From NCBI GenBank assembly GCA_900315435.1, contig OMYY01000011.1, positions 1 through 64,000 on the forward strand: a stretch of DNA of 64,000 bases, in the 5' to 3' direction. This document shows positions 17,418 to 25,441 of the stretch, piece after piece (within the stretch, counting starts at the first letter, position 1; each line of letters starts with the position of its first letter). Origin of the DNA: an uncultured Spirochaetaceae bacterium (lineage in GTDB: Bacteria; Spirochaetota; Spirochaetia; Sphaerochaetales; Sphaerochaetaceae). Below the pieces are notes generated by a model that saw only the letters and a program-made list of their open reading frames with translations, was not told the origin of the DNA and did not search any database. The position numbers were made by a program, and so were the translations under genes.

Positions 17418-18638
17418 TCAGAACGCGTAGGTCGCGCTGAGCGCCATCTGGAAGACGGTCTTGTCGAGCTCGAAAGTCATGCCGCTCGCAGTGTAGTCCG
17501 TCTCCTTGTACAGGGTGTACATGGCGCCATAGGTGACGGCCAGCTGGTCCATGACCTGGTATTCGACACCGGCCGCGAACGAAAAACTGTCCAGAACCGG
17601 ACTGAGGACGTTGTTCACATCATCCTTGCTGCCCTGCTTGGAGTACAGCGTTCCCGCGCTCAGCAGGACCTTCGGCGACAATTGCCAGTCGGCACCGCAG
17701 GAGATTTCCCAGCTGTCATTCCAGTCGATGTCCTTGTCGGGGCTGAAGGCGGAGCTGACGTCGGCATGGCTGTTGAAATAGTAGTTGAAGCTGGTGGAGA
17801 GGTACAGGTTGTCCAGCAGCTGATAGCCGATGCCCGTGTTGATTTCGGACGGCAGGTCGTTGTCGAACTTGTCACCTTCCTGGATTCCGAGCATGGAGGA
17901 GAGGGCGGCCCCTTCCACGTCCGTGAACTTCATCCGCATCTTCGTGATGGTCTTGTACTGCAGGGAGAGGTCGAGCTTGCCAATCGGCTTGTAGTGCACG
18001 CCAAAGATACCGCCGACACCCCAGCCGAACGCATCATAACTCGCACCATTCAGGCCGTTGATGGTGAGTGTCATACTCTGGGTAGCCTCGAGGAAACGGA
18101 TACCGGCAGCGACGGAAAGCGTGTCGTTCCAGTTGTAGGCAAGGCCGACGGTCTCGCCGTAAGTCACGCTGGTGACTTCCAGTTCGTGGGCTGCACCCCC
18201 CAACAAGGCTTTGATCATTCCTGAGCCTTTCTTGTAATCCAGGGAACCGCCACCGGCGGCAATATGGAACGAGGCGGAAGCCGCGAAGTCGCCGAAGCGA
18301 TAGACCATGTCGACGTTCGGATAGAGGATTACCGGCTTCTCGTCCTTGTACGTGGAGGTGCCGATGAAGCTCTGGGTCGCCGCATCCGACGCCTTGTGGG
18401 AATATTCCTTGAACACGAACTGGTTCCCTACCTCGGCGGAGAATTTCTGCTTCAGGAAGCCGGTCCCGGCCAGGTTGTAGAGCGCGGCCTCCGGACGGGA
18501 ATCCTCGGTGTTCCGGCTCGGATTGCGCAGGTAACCGGTGCTCAGGTTGGACTTGGCGTCGATGCTGCCTGCGGAAAGGGTAGCGGCGCCAAGCATCAGG
18601 ATGGCACTTGCCGCGACGAACTGCGTGCGTTTAGTCAT
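17418..18638 (-). CDS. FadL/OmpP1-type outer-membrane barrel
   Basis: A 406-residue exported protein (signal peptide about 1-23, cut near LSA-G) ending in a phenylalanine (LSATYAF), typical of barrels. The early segment NPSRNTEDSRPEAALYNLAG matches the N-terminal 'hatch' of FadL/TodX proteins, and repeated strand motifs such as NWNDTLSVAAGIRF and LDLSLQYK fill the rest. FadL proteins let hydrophobic compounds such as long-chain fatty acids cross the outer membrane. No fatty-acid genes lie beside it. A GGAG ribosome site precedes it and a terminator follows. Confidence 0.85.
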   Translation of the reverse strand: MTKRTQFVAASAILMLGAATLSAGSIDAKSNLSTGYLRNPSRNTEDSRPEAALYNLAGTGFLKQKFSAEVGNQFVFKEYSHKASDAATQSFIGTSTYKDEKPVILYPNVDMVYRFGDFAASASFHIAAGGGSLDYKKGSGMIKALLGGAAHELEVTSVTYGETVGLAYNWNDTLSVAAGIRFLEATQSMTLTINGLNGASYDAFGWGVGGIFGVHYKPIGKLDLSLQYKTITKMRMKFTDVEGAALSSMLGIQEGDKFDNDLPSEINTGIGYQLLDNLYLSTSFNYYFNSHADVSSAFSPDKDIDWNDSWEISCGADWQLSPKVLLSAGTLYSKQGSKDDVNNVLSPVLDSFSFAAGVEYQVMDQLAVTYGAMYTLYKETDYTASGMTFELDKTVFQMALSATYAF

Positions 18639-18811
18639 AACAAATCTCCATAATTTGTAAATGTGTCAGAATCCAACCATATCATATCGCGCTGAAACAT
18701 GTTTGCCAACTGGACATAATTACATTTTTTGTCAGATTGTGTGCATACTGACTATGTGATATCCTGTATATGATACCTAAAAAGGATGCATGTATTGCTA
18801 TACATATAAAA

Positions 18812-18988
18812 TTATGGGTGTGACTCCGGGTTTGGGGAAGGGAAGTTGGCTTGGGCCTCCACCTCGCGCTCCTTGGCCCGGAGAAGTTCCTCGTAGCCTC
18901 TGAGCGGGGAGAAGGGGATGAATTGTTTGGCTCGCTCCTTCCGGTCCATGCGGGGAAGCTGCTCCCAGAACCGTTCATTCGTCGCCAC
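18812..18988 (-). CDS. Small YolD-like protein downstream of dinB
   Basis: A 58-residue gene starting at GTG 18988, inside the end of dinB (14-base overlap), with a GGAGGG ribosome site. The core MDRKERAKQFIPFSPLRGYE, followed by LLRAKEREVEA, matches the small 'R-A-K-Q-F-x-P-F-x-x-L-x-G-Y' proteins that follow Y-family polymerase genes in many Firmicutes and spirochaetes (YolD-like group). Its role is unproven, possibly an accessory to the polymerase. The tight overlap with dinB implies translational coupling. Confidence 0.75.
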   Translation of the reverse strand: MATNERFWEQLPRMDRKERAKQFIPFSPLRGYEELLRAKEREVEAQANFPSPNPESHP

Positions 18989-20237
18989 TGCGGTGCCCTC
19001 CTATCTGGAGATTCCGCTCCCGCGTGGTCGCCCCTTGTTCCAGGTCCATGCACTTGAGGATCGCGTTTTTTCCAAAGCGCTGCTTGATGGCGAGCGATGC
19101 GAGCTGGAGCCTGCGGTCCTTTTCTTCCTGCCGCGGGTCGGAAAACAAATCGGCCTGGCTGTCCGCCTCGTCTGCCACGTCACAGAAGGCGAGGCCGATG
19201 CGGCGGATGGACATGCCGTCCGAGGTGATGCGCTTGTAGAGCCTACCCGCCGCCTCGGTAAGCAACCGGTTCGAATTGGTACGGGAGGGAAGATGCTCGC
19301 TTCCGTTGATGGTCGCGAAGGAGTGGTTCCCGAGGGAAAGGTAAAGGGCTACCGTCTCGGTCACCGAATGCTTTTCCACCAAGGAGAGGGAAAGGGTGTC
19401 GGCCATTTCCTTGACCAACAGCAGCGCCTCGGCCCGGGAGTAGTCTCGGGAAAGGACTTGCGCGGTGGAGAAGGAGTGGGTCTTGGACCGGTAGGAATGG
19501 ATATCCCCGATGGTGCAGCTTTCCCGTCCCCACGCATGGTCAAAGAGCAGTTCGGCATCCACGCCGAAGGCTTCCTTCAGCCGTTTCTGGTCGCAGAGCG
19601 CGACCTGCCGCATGGTCCTGATCCCCATATGCTCGAGGCGGGTCGCGATTCCCGGCCCGATTTTCCAGAAATCGGAGAGCGGCTTGTGGTCCCAAAGGGT
19701 CTTGATATACCTCTCCTGATCGAGGATGCCGATGTGGTCGGAGACGTGTTTGGCGGTGATGTCCAAGGCGATTTTGGCGAGATAGAGGTTGGTGCCGATG
19801 CCGCAGGTAGCGGTGATGCCGGTCTGTCGCAGGATGGACCGCATGATCTCGATGGCCAGCTCTTTCGCCGTCTTTCCATACAAGGACAGGTAGTGCGTCA
19901 CATCCAGAAAGGCCTCGTCGATCGAGTACACCTGGATGTCTTCCTTGGCCACATAGGAAAGATAGATGCCGTAGATCCGTGCCGAATACTCCATGTAGAG
20001 CTTCATCCTCGGCTTGGCCATCACATAGCGCAGACGCTTGGGAATCTCGAATACCCTGCACCGGTTCCGTACTCCTTTCGCGCGCAGCGAGGGGCTGACG
20101 GCAAGGCAGATGGTCTTGTCGGTGCGGGCAGGGTCGGCGACGACCAGGTCGGCCGTCATCGGATCCAGTCCCCGCTCAACGCACTCGACCGAGGCATAGA
20201 AGGATTTCAGGTCGATGCAGAGATAGGCATGTTCCAT
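18975..20237 (-). CDS. dinB: Y-family DNA polymerase (DinB/UmuC-like)
   Basis: A 420-residue translesion polymerase. Palm residues are visible: CIDLKSFYASVE with the first catalytic Asp, and YSIDEAFLDVT with the paired Asp-Glu. The helix-hairpin-helix thumb follows near residue 185 (KIGPGIATRLEHMGI), then the little finger. Its short partner overlaps the 3' end. I see no clear LexA-type operator in front. A TATGAT box lies 11 bases before the ATG, with no good -35. Confidence 0.92.
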   Translation of the reverse strand: MEHAYLCIDLKSFYASVECVERGLDPMTADLVVADPARTDKTICLAVSPSLRAKGVRNRCRVFEIPKRLRYVMAKPRMKLYMEYSARIYGIYLSYVAKEDIQVYSIDEAFLDVTHYLSLYGKTAKELAIEIMRSILRQTGITATCGIGTNLYLAKIALDITAKHVSDHIGILDQERYIKTLWDHKPLSDFWKIGPGIATRLEHMGIRTMRQVALCDQKRLKEAFGVDAELLFDHAWGRESCTIGDIHSYRSKTHSFSTAQVLSRDYSRAEALLLVKEMADTLSLSLVEKHSVTETVALYLSLGNHSFATINGSEHLPSRTNSNRLLTEAAGRLYKRITSDGMSIRRIGLAFCDVADEADSQADLFSDPRQEEKDRRLQLASLAIKQRFGKNAILKCMDLEQGATTRERNLQIGGHRSGDE

Positions 20238-20324
20238 ATGGCTACCTTATCATATGTGTAGCTAAACGACAAGTGATTGCTCCCCGCTTGAGCAAGAGGG
20301 GACGCGGGGCATAGGATTGCAGGC

Positions 20325-20474
20325 ATGGAACAGACGAAATGCGCCACCTGCCCCTACTGGGTGGCCTGTGACTGGAATGACCGGAGCGTCCCCATCGAGT
20401 ACATGTGCGAGATGGAGGAGAATGGGAAACCGTGCGCGAAAGAAGGACTCGAATCCTCTGAACCCAAGCGGTGA
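20325..20474 (+). CDS. Small cysteine-rich, possibly zinc-binding protein
   Basis: A 49-residue reading frame, MEQTKCATCPYWVACDWNDR and onward, with cysteines at 6, 9, 15, 28 and 37. The C-x2-C start followed by two more Cys suggests a small zinc finger or an iron-sulfur ligand set. It has no signal peptide. The ribosome site is weak (AGGAT), and the gene lies upstream of and divergent to dinB. I do not recognise a family. The ordered Cys spacing is the only reason to call it a gene. Confidence 0.45.
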   Translation: MEQTKCATCPYWVACDWNDRSVPIEYMCEMEENGKPCAKEGLESSEPKR

Positions 20475-21057
20475 ACCGATAGGAAAAGGCTCGCGACACA
20501 TGTTTGTGGAACGAGGCGGATGCACAAGGAATCATACGTGTTACGGTGGGGTCTAACATAAGAGTATGGGAAAGGGGACGCTGCTCGTACATTTGTACAT
20601 AGTAACGACAATGATACCAAGCGGAGATACCATCCCCATAAGCGACAGTATCACGGCAAGCTTCACCGTGACCGTCCGGCTACATCGGTACGCAATCAGA
20701 GAAGGAAGGAAATCGAGACGGTGACAACCAAATGACAACATCCTCTGCCGCGAAAGCTGTATGCAAAAGTACATTACCTTCCTTCCATACCCTGTCTCTT
20801 TTCAATCCAACACGAACAAAAACTCCTTTCTTTTGCAGCGAAGACATGGCTCTCTCAATGGTGCGCTTTGAAACCCCCACTTGCATCGCAAGTGTAACGA
20901 TGTCATCTCTGGATTGCTGATCACCAAAGCAGCTACCGTTTGCTCTGTTTTATGAAAATGAACGGTATCCTGATGCCATATGCGACATCGTTATTTTCCA
21001 ACCATCATTTTGTGTCGGTTTGAAAGCTGCATACCTTGTGTACTATTGCAATACTCT
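20475..21057. other. Degenerate region to the 3' side of tRNA-Lys
   Basis: About 580 bases without an intact gene. It contains the wHTH fragment described separately (20680-20949). Codon use is unlike the neighbours and AT content is higher. It lies downstream of the 3' end of tRNA-Lys, a frequent insertion point for mobile DNA, so it is probably decayed island DNA. Confidence 0.45.
20680..20949 (-). pseudogene. C-terminal winged-helix fragment of an AlbA_2-type ATP-binding protein
   Basis: An open frame follows a TAA at about 20950 and encodes SRDDIVTLAMQVGVSKRTIE, then RAMSSLQKKGVFVRVGLKR. This looks like the terminal winged helix of AlbA_2/divergent-AAA ATP-binding proteins, which end in a similar 'G-x-S-x-R-T-V-x-R ... 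L-x-x-x-G-x-I-x-R-x-G' block. The large N-terminal part is missing and the tail past the wing is unlike the family. I treat it as a remnant. A short free-standing HTH protein from the ATG at 20886 is the alternative. Confidence 0.4.
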
Positions 21058-21092
21058 AAAAAAACACAACCTCACGCAGGTAACGTGAGGTT
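21058..21092 (-). terminator. Terminator of tRNA-Lys
   Basis: A nine-pair stem AACCTCACG / CGTGAGGTT (21084-21092 with 21068-21076), then on the minus strand GTG and a run of seven T residues. Confidence 0.92.
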
Positions 21093-21102
21093 GATGTACG
21101 GA

Positions 21103-21175
21103 TGAGCCGCAAAGGGATCGAACCTTTGACCCACAGATTAAGAGTCTGTTGCTCTACCAGCTGAGCTAGCGGCCC
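21103..21175 (-). tRNA. tRNA-Lys (anticodon CTT)
   Basis: The minus strand folds as a 73-base cloverleaf: acceptor GGGCCGC with GCGGCTC (one G-T pair), D arm GCTCAGCTGGTAGAGC, anticodon loop CTCTTAA with anticodon CTT, and T loop GGTTCGATCC. The discriminator is A and CCA is not encoded. A terminator follows ten bases downstream. Confidence 0.96.
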
Positions 21176-21345
21176 GTAACGACTGATTATCCTAGCGAGA
21201 GCGCGGTTCTCATGCAAGCCCCCAGGCCGAAAAATGTCATTGGTACGGAGACAGTCCCCGCTTGAAAGGCGTTTCTGGCGCGGGATGGCTTTCCTGTCCT
21301 TCCAAGTGTATAATGGAAATGGTGGCGGCACCAAGGAGCATCCCC

Positions 21346-22125
21346 ATGGCTTGTATTACCGGTTTCGAAGGAGAAGACATTGTCTTTCGCATGGACGATG
21401 GGTCGAGCAAATCCATACCGAAGACTCTTTGCGACTTCGTTCCCCAGGTGGGGATGGAGGTGGAAATCCGGGAAGAAGGGGGCCGCTTTACCCTGGTTCC
21501 CCGCTCTCCGCAGCGGAAAATGGAGGAACCCGGGCATGCGGTGCCTTTGCAAAGAGGAGGGCTGAAGCGTACTGCCAAGGAACGCATTCATGGCAACATC
21601 CTGAAGTTGCTCCCCCTCTTCCTGTGCTCGATCCTTCCCATGCTTTGCTCCGCTTGGTCTCCGTTCCTCGGGTGGCTGGCCGCCCTGTTCCTGATTCCTT
21701 GCATCGAGTTGGGGTGCGTCCATATCTATCTGGCGCTTTTCGACCAGAAACGCTGGTCGCTGGATTTGCTTTCGGAAGGGTTCAAGCCGTATTGGCGGTG
21801 TGTGGGCCTTGCCTTCCTGAGGATCCTGTACATCTGCCTCTGGGGATGTCTTTTCATCATCCCCGGCATTGTCAAGTCCATTTCCTACAGCCAGGCCTTG
21901 TACATCTTCGCCGAACATCCGGACATGGAGCCTGGCGAAGCCATCAGCGCGAGCAGGAAGATGATGCAGGGACACAAATGGGAATTCTTCCTGTTCGCCC
22001 TTTCGTTCCTCGGGTGGTTCCTCCTGTCTCTTCTGACCTGCGGGATCCTTCTCGTCTATGTCGCTCCCTACTGGCAGGAAGCCCAAGTCGCGTTCTATCG
22101 CTCGTTGGGGCGACGGCAGAAGTGA
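21346..22125 (+). CDS. DUF975-like multi-pass membrane protein
   Basis: A 259-residue protein with a soluble N-terminal domain (about 1-80, including GFEGEDIVFRMDDG) and about five to six hydrophobic helices after it. The membrane part, with LFIIPGIVKSISYSQALYI and ASRKMMQGHKWEFFLF, closely follows the DUF975 family, whose function is unknown. I chose the start at 21346 because AAGGAG precedes it. A TATAAT box is at 21309-21314 but its -35 is poor. Confidence 0.75.
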   Translation: MACITGFEGEDIVFRMDDGSSKSIPKTLCDFVPQVGMEVEIREEGGRFTLVPRSPQRKMEEPGHAVPLQRGGLKRTAKERIHGNILKLLPLFLCSILPMLCSAWSPFLGWLAALFLIPCIELGCVHIYLALFDQKRWSLDLLSEGFKPYWRCVGLAFLRILYICLWGCLFIIPGIVKSISYSQALYIFAEHPDMEPGEAISASRKMMQGHKWEFFLFALSFLGWFLLSLLTCGILLVYVAPYWQEAQVAFYRSLGRRQK

Positions 22126-22270
22126 GTTGTTTCCGATGAGGAAAACTTCACGAATCCTCACAAAAACCTGATTCTCTTTTGCCCGGGAAATGGATGAAGA
22201 TAAAGCCAACCGGCGGATGGTGGTTCGCCATAGAAAAGACCCCAAGAAACATCTATTGAGGAGAATCACC

Positions 22271-23251
22271 ATGAAACGAACAACCATCATGTCGCTCATG
22301 ACCGTAGTGGCGCTCGCGTTGGCTGGCTGCGCGACGACCAGGAATGGGGACCAGGACGAGCAAGCGCCTGTGAGCGACATCGCCTTTTTCGCCCGAACGA
22401 CTGGCGAGCATCCGGACAAGAGCGCCGATAGCGAGCTACAGGAGCTGATTGCCAGCGTGAAGCCTGGATACACCCAAGGTTCCTATACGGATGAAGAAAC
22501 GGGATTGACCGTTCCTTACAACCTCTATCTGCCCCCCGATTACGATGCCTCCAAGAGCTATCCGATGGTGGTCTTCATCGGTGACGCCACCACGGCGGGT
22601 ACCGATATGGACTATCCGCTCACCCAAGGCTGGGGCGGCCTCATCTGGGCAAGCGGCGATGCCGAGTGCATCGTCCTGAATCCGGTCTATCCCGACGTTG
22701 TCATCGATGACCACGATGCCTATACGGTCACCGATTACGTGAAGCTGACTCCGAGACTGATTGGTGAGGTGGCGGGTGCCTACTCGGTCGAGACCGACCG
22801 GATCTACGGGACCGGTCAGTCGATGGGCGCCATGACCACCTTGTATCTCGCCTCAAACTATCCCGACCTGTACGCTGCTGTCCTGATTGTCGACGGCCAG
22901 TGGCCGGCCGGCCAGCTTCCGGAAGTCGCCAGCCAGCATATCATCTATATCGCCGCTGGTGGTGACGACAAGGCTGCCGCCGGACAGGAGGAGCTGAAAC
23001 AGTACTTGACGGAGAAAGGCGTCGGCTATGGAGAGATTTCCCAGCTGGACGCGCAGGCCGACCGCGACTCGTTAAATGGCCAGGTGCAGACGATGCTGGA
23101 CGAAGGCAACGCGATCAACTTCATCACCTGGGCTTCTGGTACCGTCATGCAGGGTGTCTCCAGCAACATCACCAGCGAGCATATGGCCTCGTTCGATTAC
23201 GGCTACAAGCTTTCCGCGGTGAGGAACTGGATTCTCTCCCAGACGAAATGA
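22271..23251 (+). CDS. Alpha/beta-hydrolase lipoprotein (esterase/peptidase-like)
   Basis: A 326-residue lipoprotein. Signal peptide MKRTTIMSLMTVVALALAGC carries a lipobox LAGC (Cys20). The body has an alpha/beta-hydrolase fold of the poly-hydroxybutyrate-depolymerase / prolyl-oligopeptidase-like group, with nucleophile elbow GTGQSMGAM (Ser184), YPMVVFIGD early in the fold, and a final His-containing region (SEHMASFDYGYK). It probably hydrolyses an ester or peptide outside the inner membrane. The start has GAGGAG eight bases upstream. The neighbour 7 bases downstream is convergent. Confidence 0.8.
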   Translation: MKRTTIMSLMTVVALALAGCATTRNGDQDEQAPVSDIAFFARTTGEHPDKSADSELQELIASVKPGYTQGSYTDEETGLTVPYNLYLPPDYDASKSYPMVVFIGDATTAGTDMDYPLTQGWGGLIWASGDAECIVLNPVYPDVVIDDHDAYTVTDYVKLTPRLIGEVAGAYSVETDRIYGTGQSMGAMTTLYLASNYPDLYAAVLIVDGQWPAGQLPEVASQHIIYIAAGGDDKAAAGQEELKQYLTEKGVGYGEISQLDAQADRDSLNGQVQTMLDEGNAINFITWASGTVMQGVSSNITSEHMASFDYGYKLSAVRNWILSQTK

Positions 23252-23257
23252 GGGAAC

Positions 23258-23884
23258 TCACAGCAGGACTGCCGTGTCCGTCATGAAAAGGTGCTGATAG
23301 TCGTCGACCGTGCGGCGGAGGTGGTGGAGGACTTGCTTGCCGGCAAGTTCTCCATCCTTTTGCTGGATGGCGTCCAGAATAGCCTGGTGCTCAATGCGGG
23401 CAAGCGCCTCGCGCGCGGAATCTTCCTTGCTCGAGAGGACCCGGATCCTCTGGCATTGCGTCATCAATTTCCGCTCCATTTCCACCAGATAGCTGTTTCC
23501 GGCCAGCTGGGCGAGGATGCAGTGGAATGCGCAGTCGGCATCACCGCCTTGCCGTTCCATCGCTTGTTCCACCTCGTCCTTGGTTACAGGGCGGGGCGCC
23601 TGCGCCAGCAGCCGGACAATCGCCGGTTCGATGATGCCGCGCGCCTGATAGACCATCGTGATGTCTCCCACGGAAATGGGGGCGACCACCATGCCCCGGC
23701 TGGGCATGATCCTGACCAGGCCTTCTTCGGCGAGCTGGGTTACCGCCTCGTGCACCGGGGTGCGGCTGTATCCGAGCATCTCGATGAATGTCCGTTCGCT
23801 GATGATGTCCCCAGGTTTCAGCGTGCCATCGAGAATCTGGCCTTTGACCAGCGTGTATGCCTCTTCTTTCCGTGTGACTGCCAT
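23258..23884 (-). CDS. GntR-family regulator (FadR/FCD type)
   Basis: A 208-residue regulator. The N-terminal winged helix (KPGDIISERTFIEMLGYSRT, then PVHEAVTQLAEEGLV) is followed by an all-helical FCD effector domain (about 80-205), whose FHCILAQLAGN and final HHLRRTVDDY resemble the metal/carboxylate-binding FCD helices. FCD members usually sense small organic acids. It is divergent from the oxidoreductase operon at 23978, and a perfect 16-base palindrome sits between them. Confidence 0.9.
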   Translation of the reverse strand: MAVTRKEEAYTLVKGQILDGTLKPGDIISERTFIEMLGYSRTPVHEAVTQLAEEGLVRIMPSRGMVVAPISVGDITMVYQARGIIEPAIVRLLAQAPRPVTKDEVEQAMERQGGDADCAFHCILAQLAGNSYLVEMERKLMTQCQRIRVLSSKEDSAREALARIEHQAILDAIQQKDGELAGKQVLHHLRRTVDDYQHLFMTDTAVLL

Positions 23885-23904
23885 TGAAGACCCCCGGGAA
23901 ATTG

Positions 23905-23933
23905 TTGACAACTTCCAAAGAGAATGATATAGC
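23905..23933 (+). promoter_or_regulatory. Promoter of the FAD-oxidoreductase operon
   Basis: TTGACA (23905-23910), a 17-base spacer and TATAGC (23928-23933). The start site would fall near 23940, just upstream of the palindrome. Confidence 0.7.
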
Positions 23934-23950
23934 GGAAACCAGCAATATGC

Positions 23951-23966
23951 AACCGATATATCGGTT
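23951..23966. promoter_or_regulatory. Perfect palindrome AACCGATATATCGGTT, candidate GntR operator
   Basis: Sixteen bases of perfect dyad symmetry between the promoter and the ribosome site of the operon, 12 bases before the ATG at 23978. This position would let a bound repressor block transcription. Assignment to the divergent GntR protein is inference. Confidence 0.65.
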
Positions 23967-23977
23967 TGAGGATGGAA

Positions 23978-25441
23978 ATGTGTCCGAATTTTGATGTCGT
24001 GATTGTCGGAGGGGGCGTGGTCGGTTCCGCCATCGCTAGGGAATTGGCCCGCTACAAGCTGACCATCGCCGTCCTGGAGAAGAACCTGGACGTCTGCATG
24101 GAGACCAGCGGCCGCAATACCGGGGTGGTCCACGGAGGCTTCGCCTACGATGCCGGCTCCTTGAAGGCCAAGCTTTGCGTGCAGGGCAACCGCATGATGG
24201 GGGAACTTTCCGAGGAACTGGGTTTTGCCTTCCGCAGGTGCGGCAAGGTGCTGGTGGGCAACACGGAGGCGGAATATCAGTCTCTGCTGAAGACTCTGCG
24301 CCAAGGCGAGCAGAATGGAGCGCGAGGGCTCCGGATGGTGGATGGAAAGGAGCTCCATGCCCTCGTGCCCTCGGTCGAGGGGCGTTTCGCGCTCTATTCC
24401 CCGGACAGCGGTATCGTCGATTCCTTCGGACTGACCATCGCATTGGCCGAGAACGCGGCAGCCAACGGGGTCCGGTATTTCCTAGGGCGGGAAGTGCGGA
24501 ACATCAGGCGGGCCGATGGTAGTTGGTATGTCGAGGCTGGGGGCGGGGTATGCTGTCAGGCCCGCTGGGTCATCAACGCCGCAGGCCTGGGAGCAAAGCG
24601 GATCAGCGACCTGCTTGGCATCACCGGCTACCATGTGGTCGCCAGCAAGGACGACTACATCATCCTCGACAACCGGCTGGGCGATTTGGTGCCCATGCCC
24701 ATCTATACCGTGCCGAGCAACACCTATATGGGCATCCACGTTTCCTGTACTACCGACGGGAATGTCCTGCTTGGCCCCACCGCCGAGACATCGGACAACT
24801 TCTCCTACTACGGGACGGAGCAGAAGAATCTCGACATGCTCTATGAGAGCGCCATGGCGCTCTGGCCCCATTTCACACGGGGCGATTATATCCGCACCTA
24901 CTCGGGCATCCTCCCCAAACTGGTTGACGAGGAAGGAAAGATCCAGGATTTCAAGATCGAGATCAGGGACCAGCAGGCTCCGCATGCCGTCAACCTGGTC
25001 GGCATCGAGTCCCCTGGCCTTACCGCTTCCATCCCGATCGCGAAGATGGTGGTGGAGATGGTCAAGGAACGGGAGCGATTGGAGCGAAACCCCGCCTTCA
25101 TCCCGGAACGGAAGGAGCCCAAGCCTTTCCGGCTGATGACGAAGGAGGAACAGGCCGAGGCAGTCAGGAAGAATCCGGATTACGGGGAACTGGTCTGCCG
25201 TTGCCAGCAGGTCTCCAAGGCGGAAATCCTGCGGGCGATCCACAACCCGATCGGAGCGCGGACCATGGTGTCGGTCAAGTATCGGAGCCGGGCGATGATG
25301 GGGCGTTGCCAGGGTGGCTACTGCCAGATGCGGATTGCCCGGCTGCTGGAGGAAGAGGCGCATCTCAAGGATACCGAACTGACCTACGAAAGGCCGGGTT
25401 CATGGCTGTTTACGGGAAAAGTGAGGGGTGAGGAGCAATGA
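23978..25441 (+). CDS. FAD-dependent dehydrogenase with C-terminal [2Fe-2S] domain (GlpA/LhgO-like)
   Basis: A 487-residue oxidoreductase. The N-terminal DAO fold has the FAD motif DVVIVGGGVVGSAIARE and SGRNTGVVHGGF. The last 80 residues form a BFD-like iron-sulfur domain with C407-x-C409 and C444-x4-C449. This layout is that of anaerobic glycerol-3-phosphate dehydrogenase subunit A and of L-2-hydroxyglutarate oxidase relatives, so the substrate may be glycerol-3-phosphate or a 2-hydroxy acid. The FCD-type GntR regulator argues slightly for an organic acid. I chose ATG 23978 (GAGG six bases upstream) over upstream ATG/TTG codons. Its stop overlaps the next gene as ATGA. Confidence 0.85.
   Translation: MCPNFDVVIVGGGVVGSAIARELARYKLTIAVLEKNLDVCMETSGRNTGVVHGGFAYDAGSLKAKLCVQGNRMMGELSEELGFAFRRCGKVLVGNTEAEYQSLLKTLRQGEQNGARGLRMVDGKELHALVPSVEGRFALYSPDSGIVDSFGLTIALAENAAANGVRYFLGREVRNIRRADGSWYVEAGGGVCCQARWVINAAGLGAKRISDLLGITGYHVVASKDDYIILDNRLGDLVPMPIYTVPSNTYMGIHVSCTTDGNVLLGPTAETSDNFSYYGTEQKNLDMLYESAMALWPHFTRGDYIRTYSGILPKLVDEEGKIQDFKIEIRDQQAPHAVNLVGIESPGLTASIPIAKMVVEMVKERERLERNPAFIPERKEPKPFRLMTKEEQAEAVRKNPDYGELVCRCQQVSKAEILRAIHNPIGARTMVSVKYRSRAMMGRCQGGYCQMRIARLLEEEAHLKDTELTYERPGSWLFTGKVRGEEQ

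Noticed and set aside
20425-20465. tRNA-like T-arm (AGGATTCGAGTCCT on the minus strand) inside the small Cys-rich gene
   Set aside because: The loop is one base too long with a mismatch at the closing pair, and no anticodon or acceptor arm can be folded around it.
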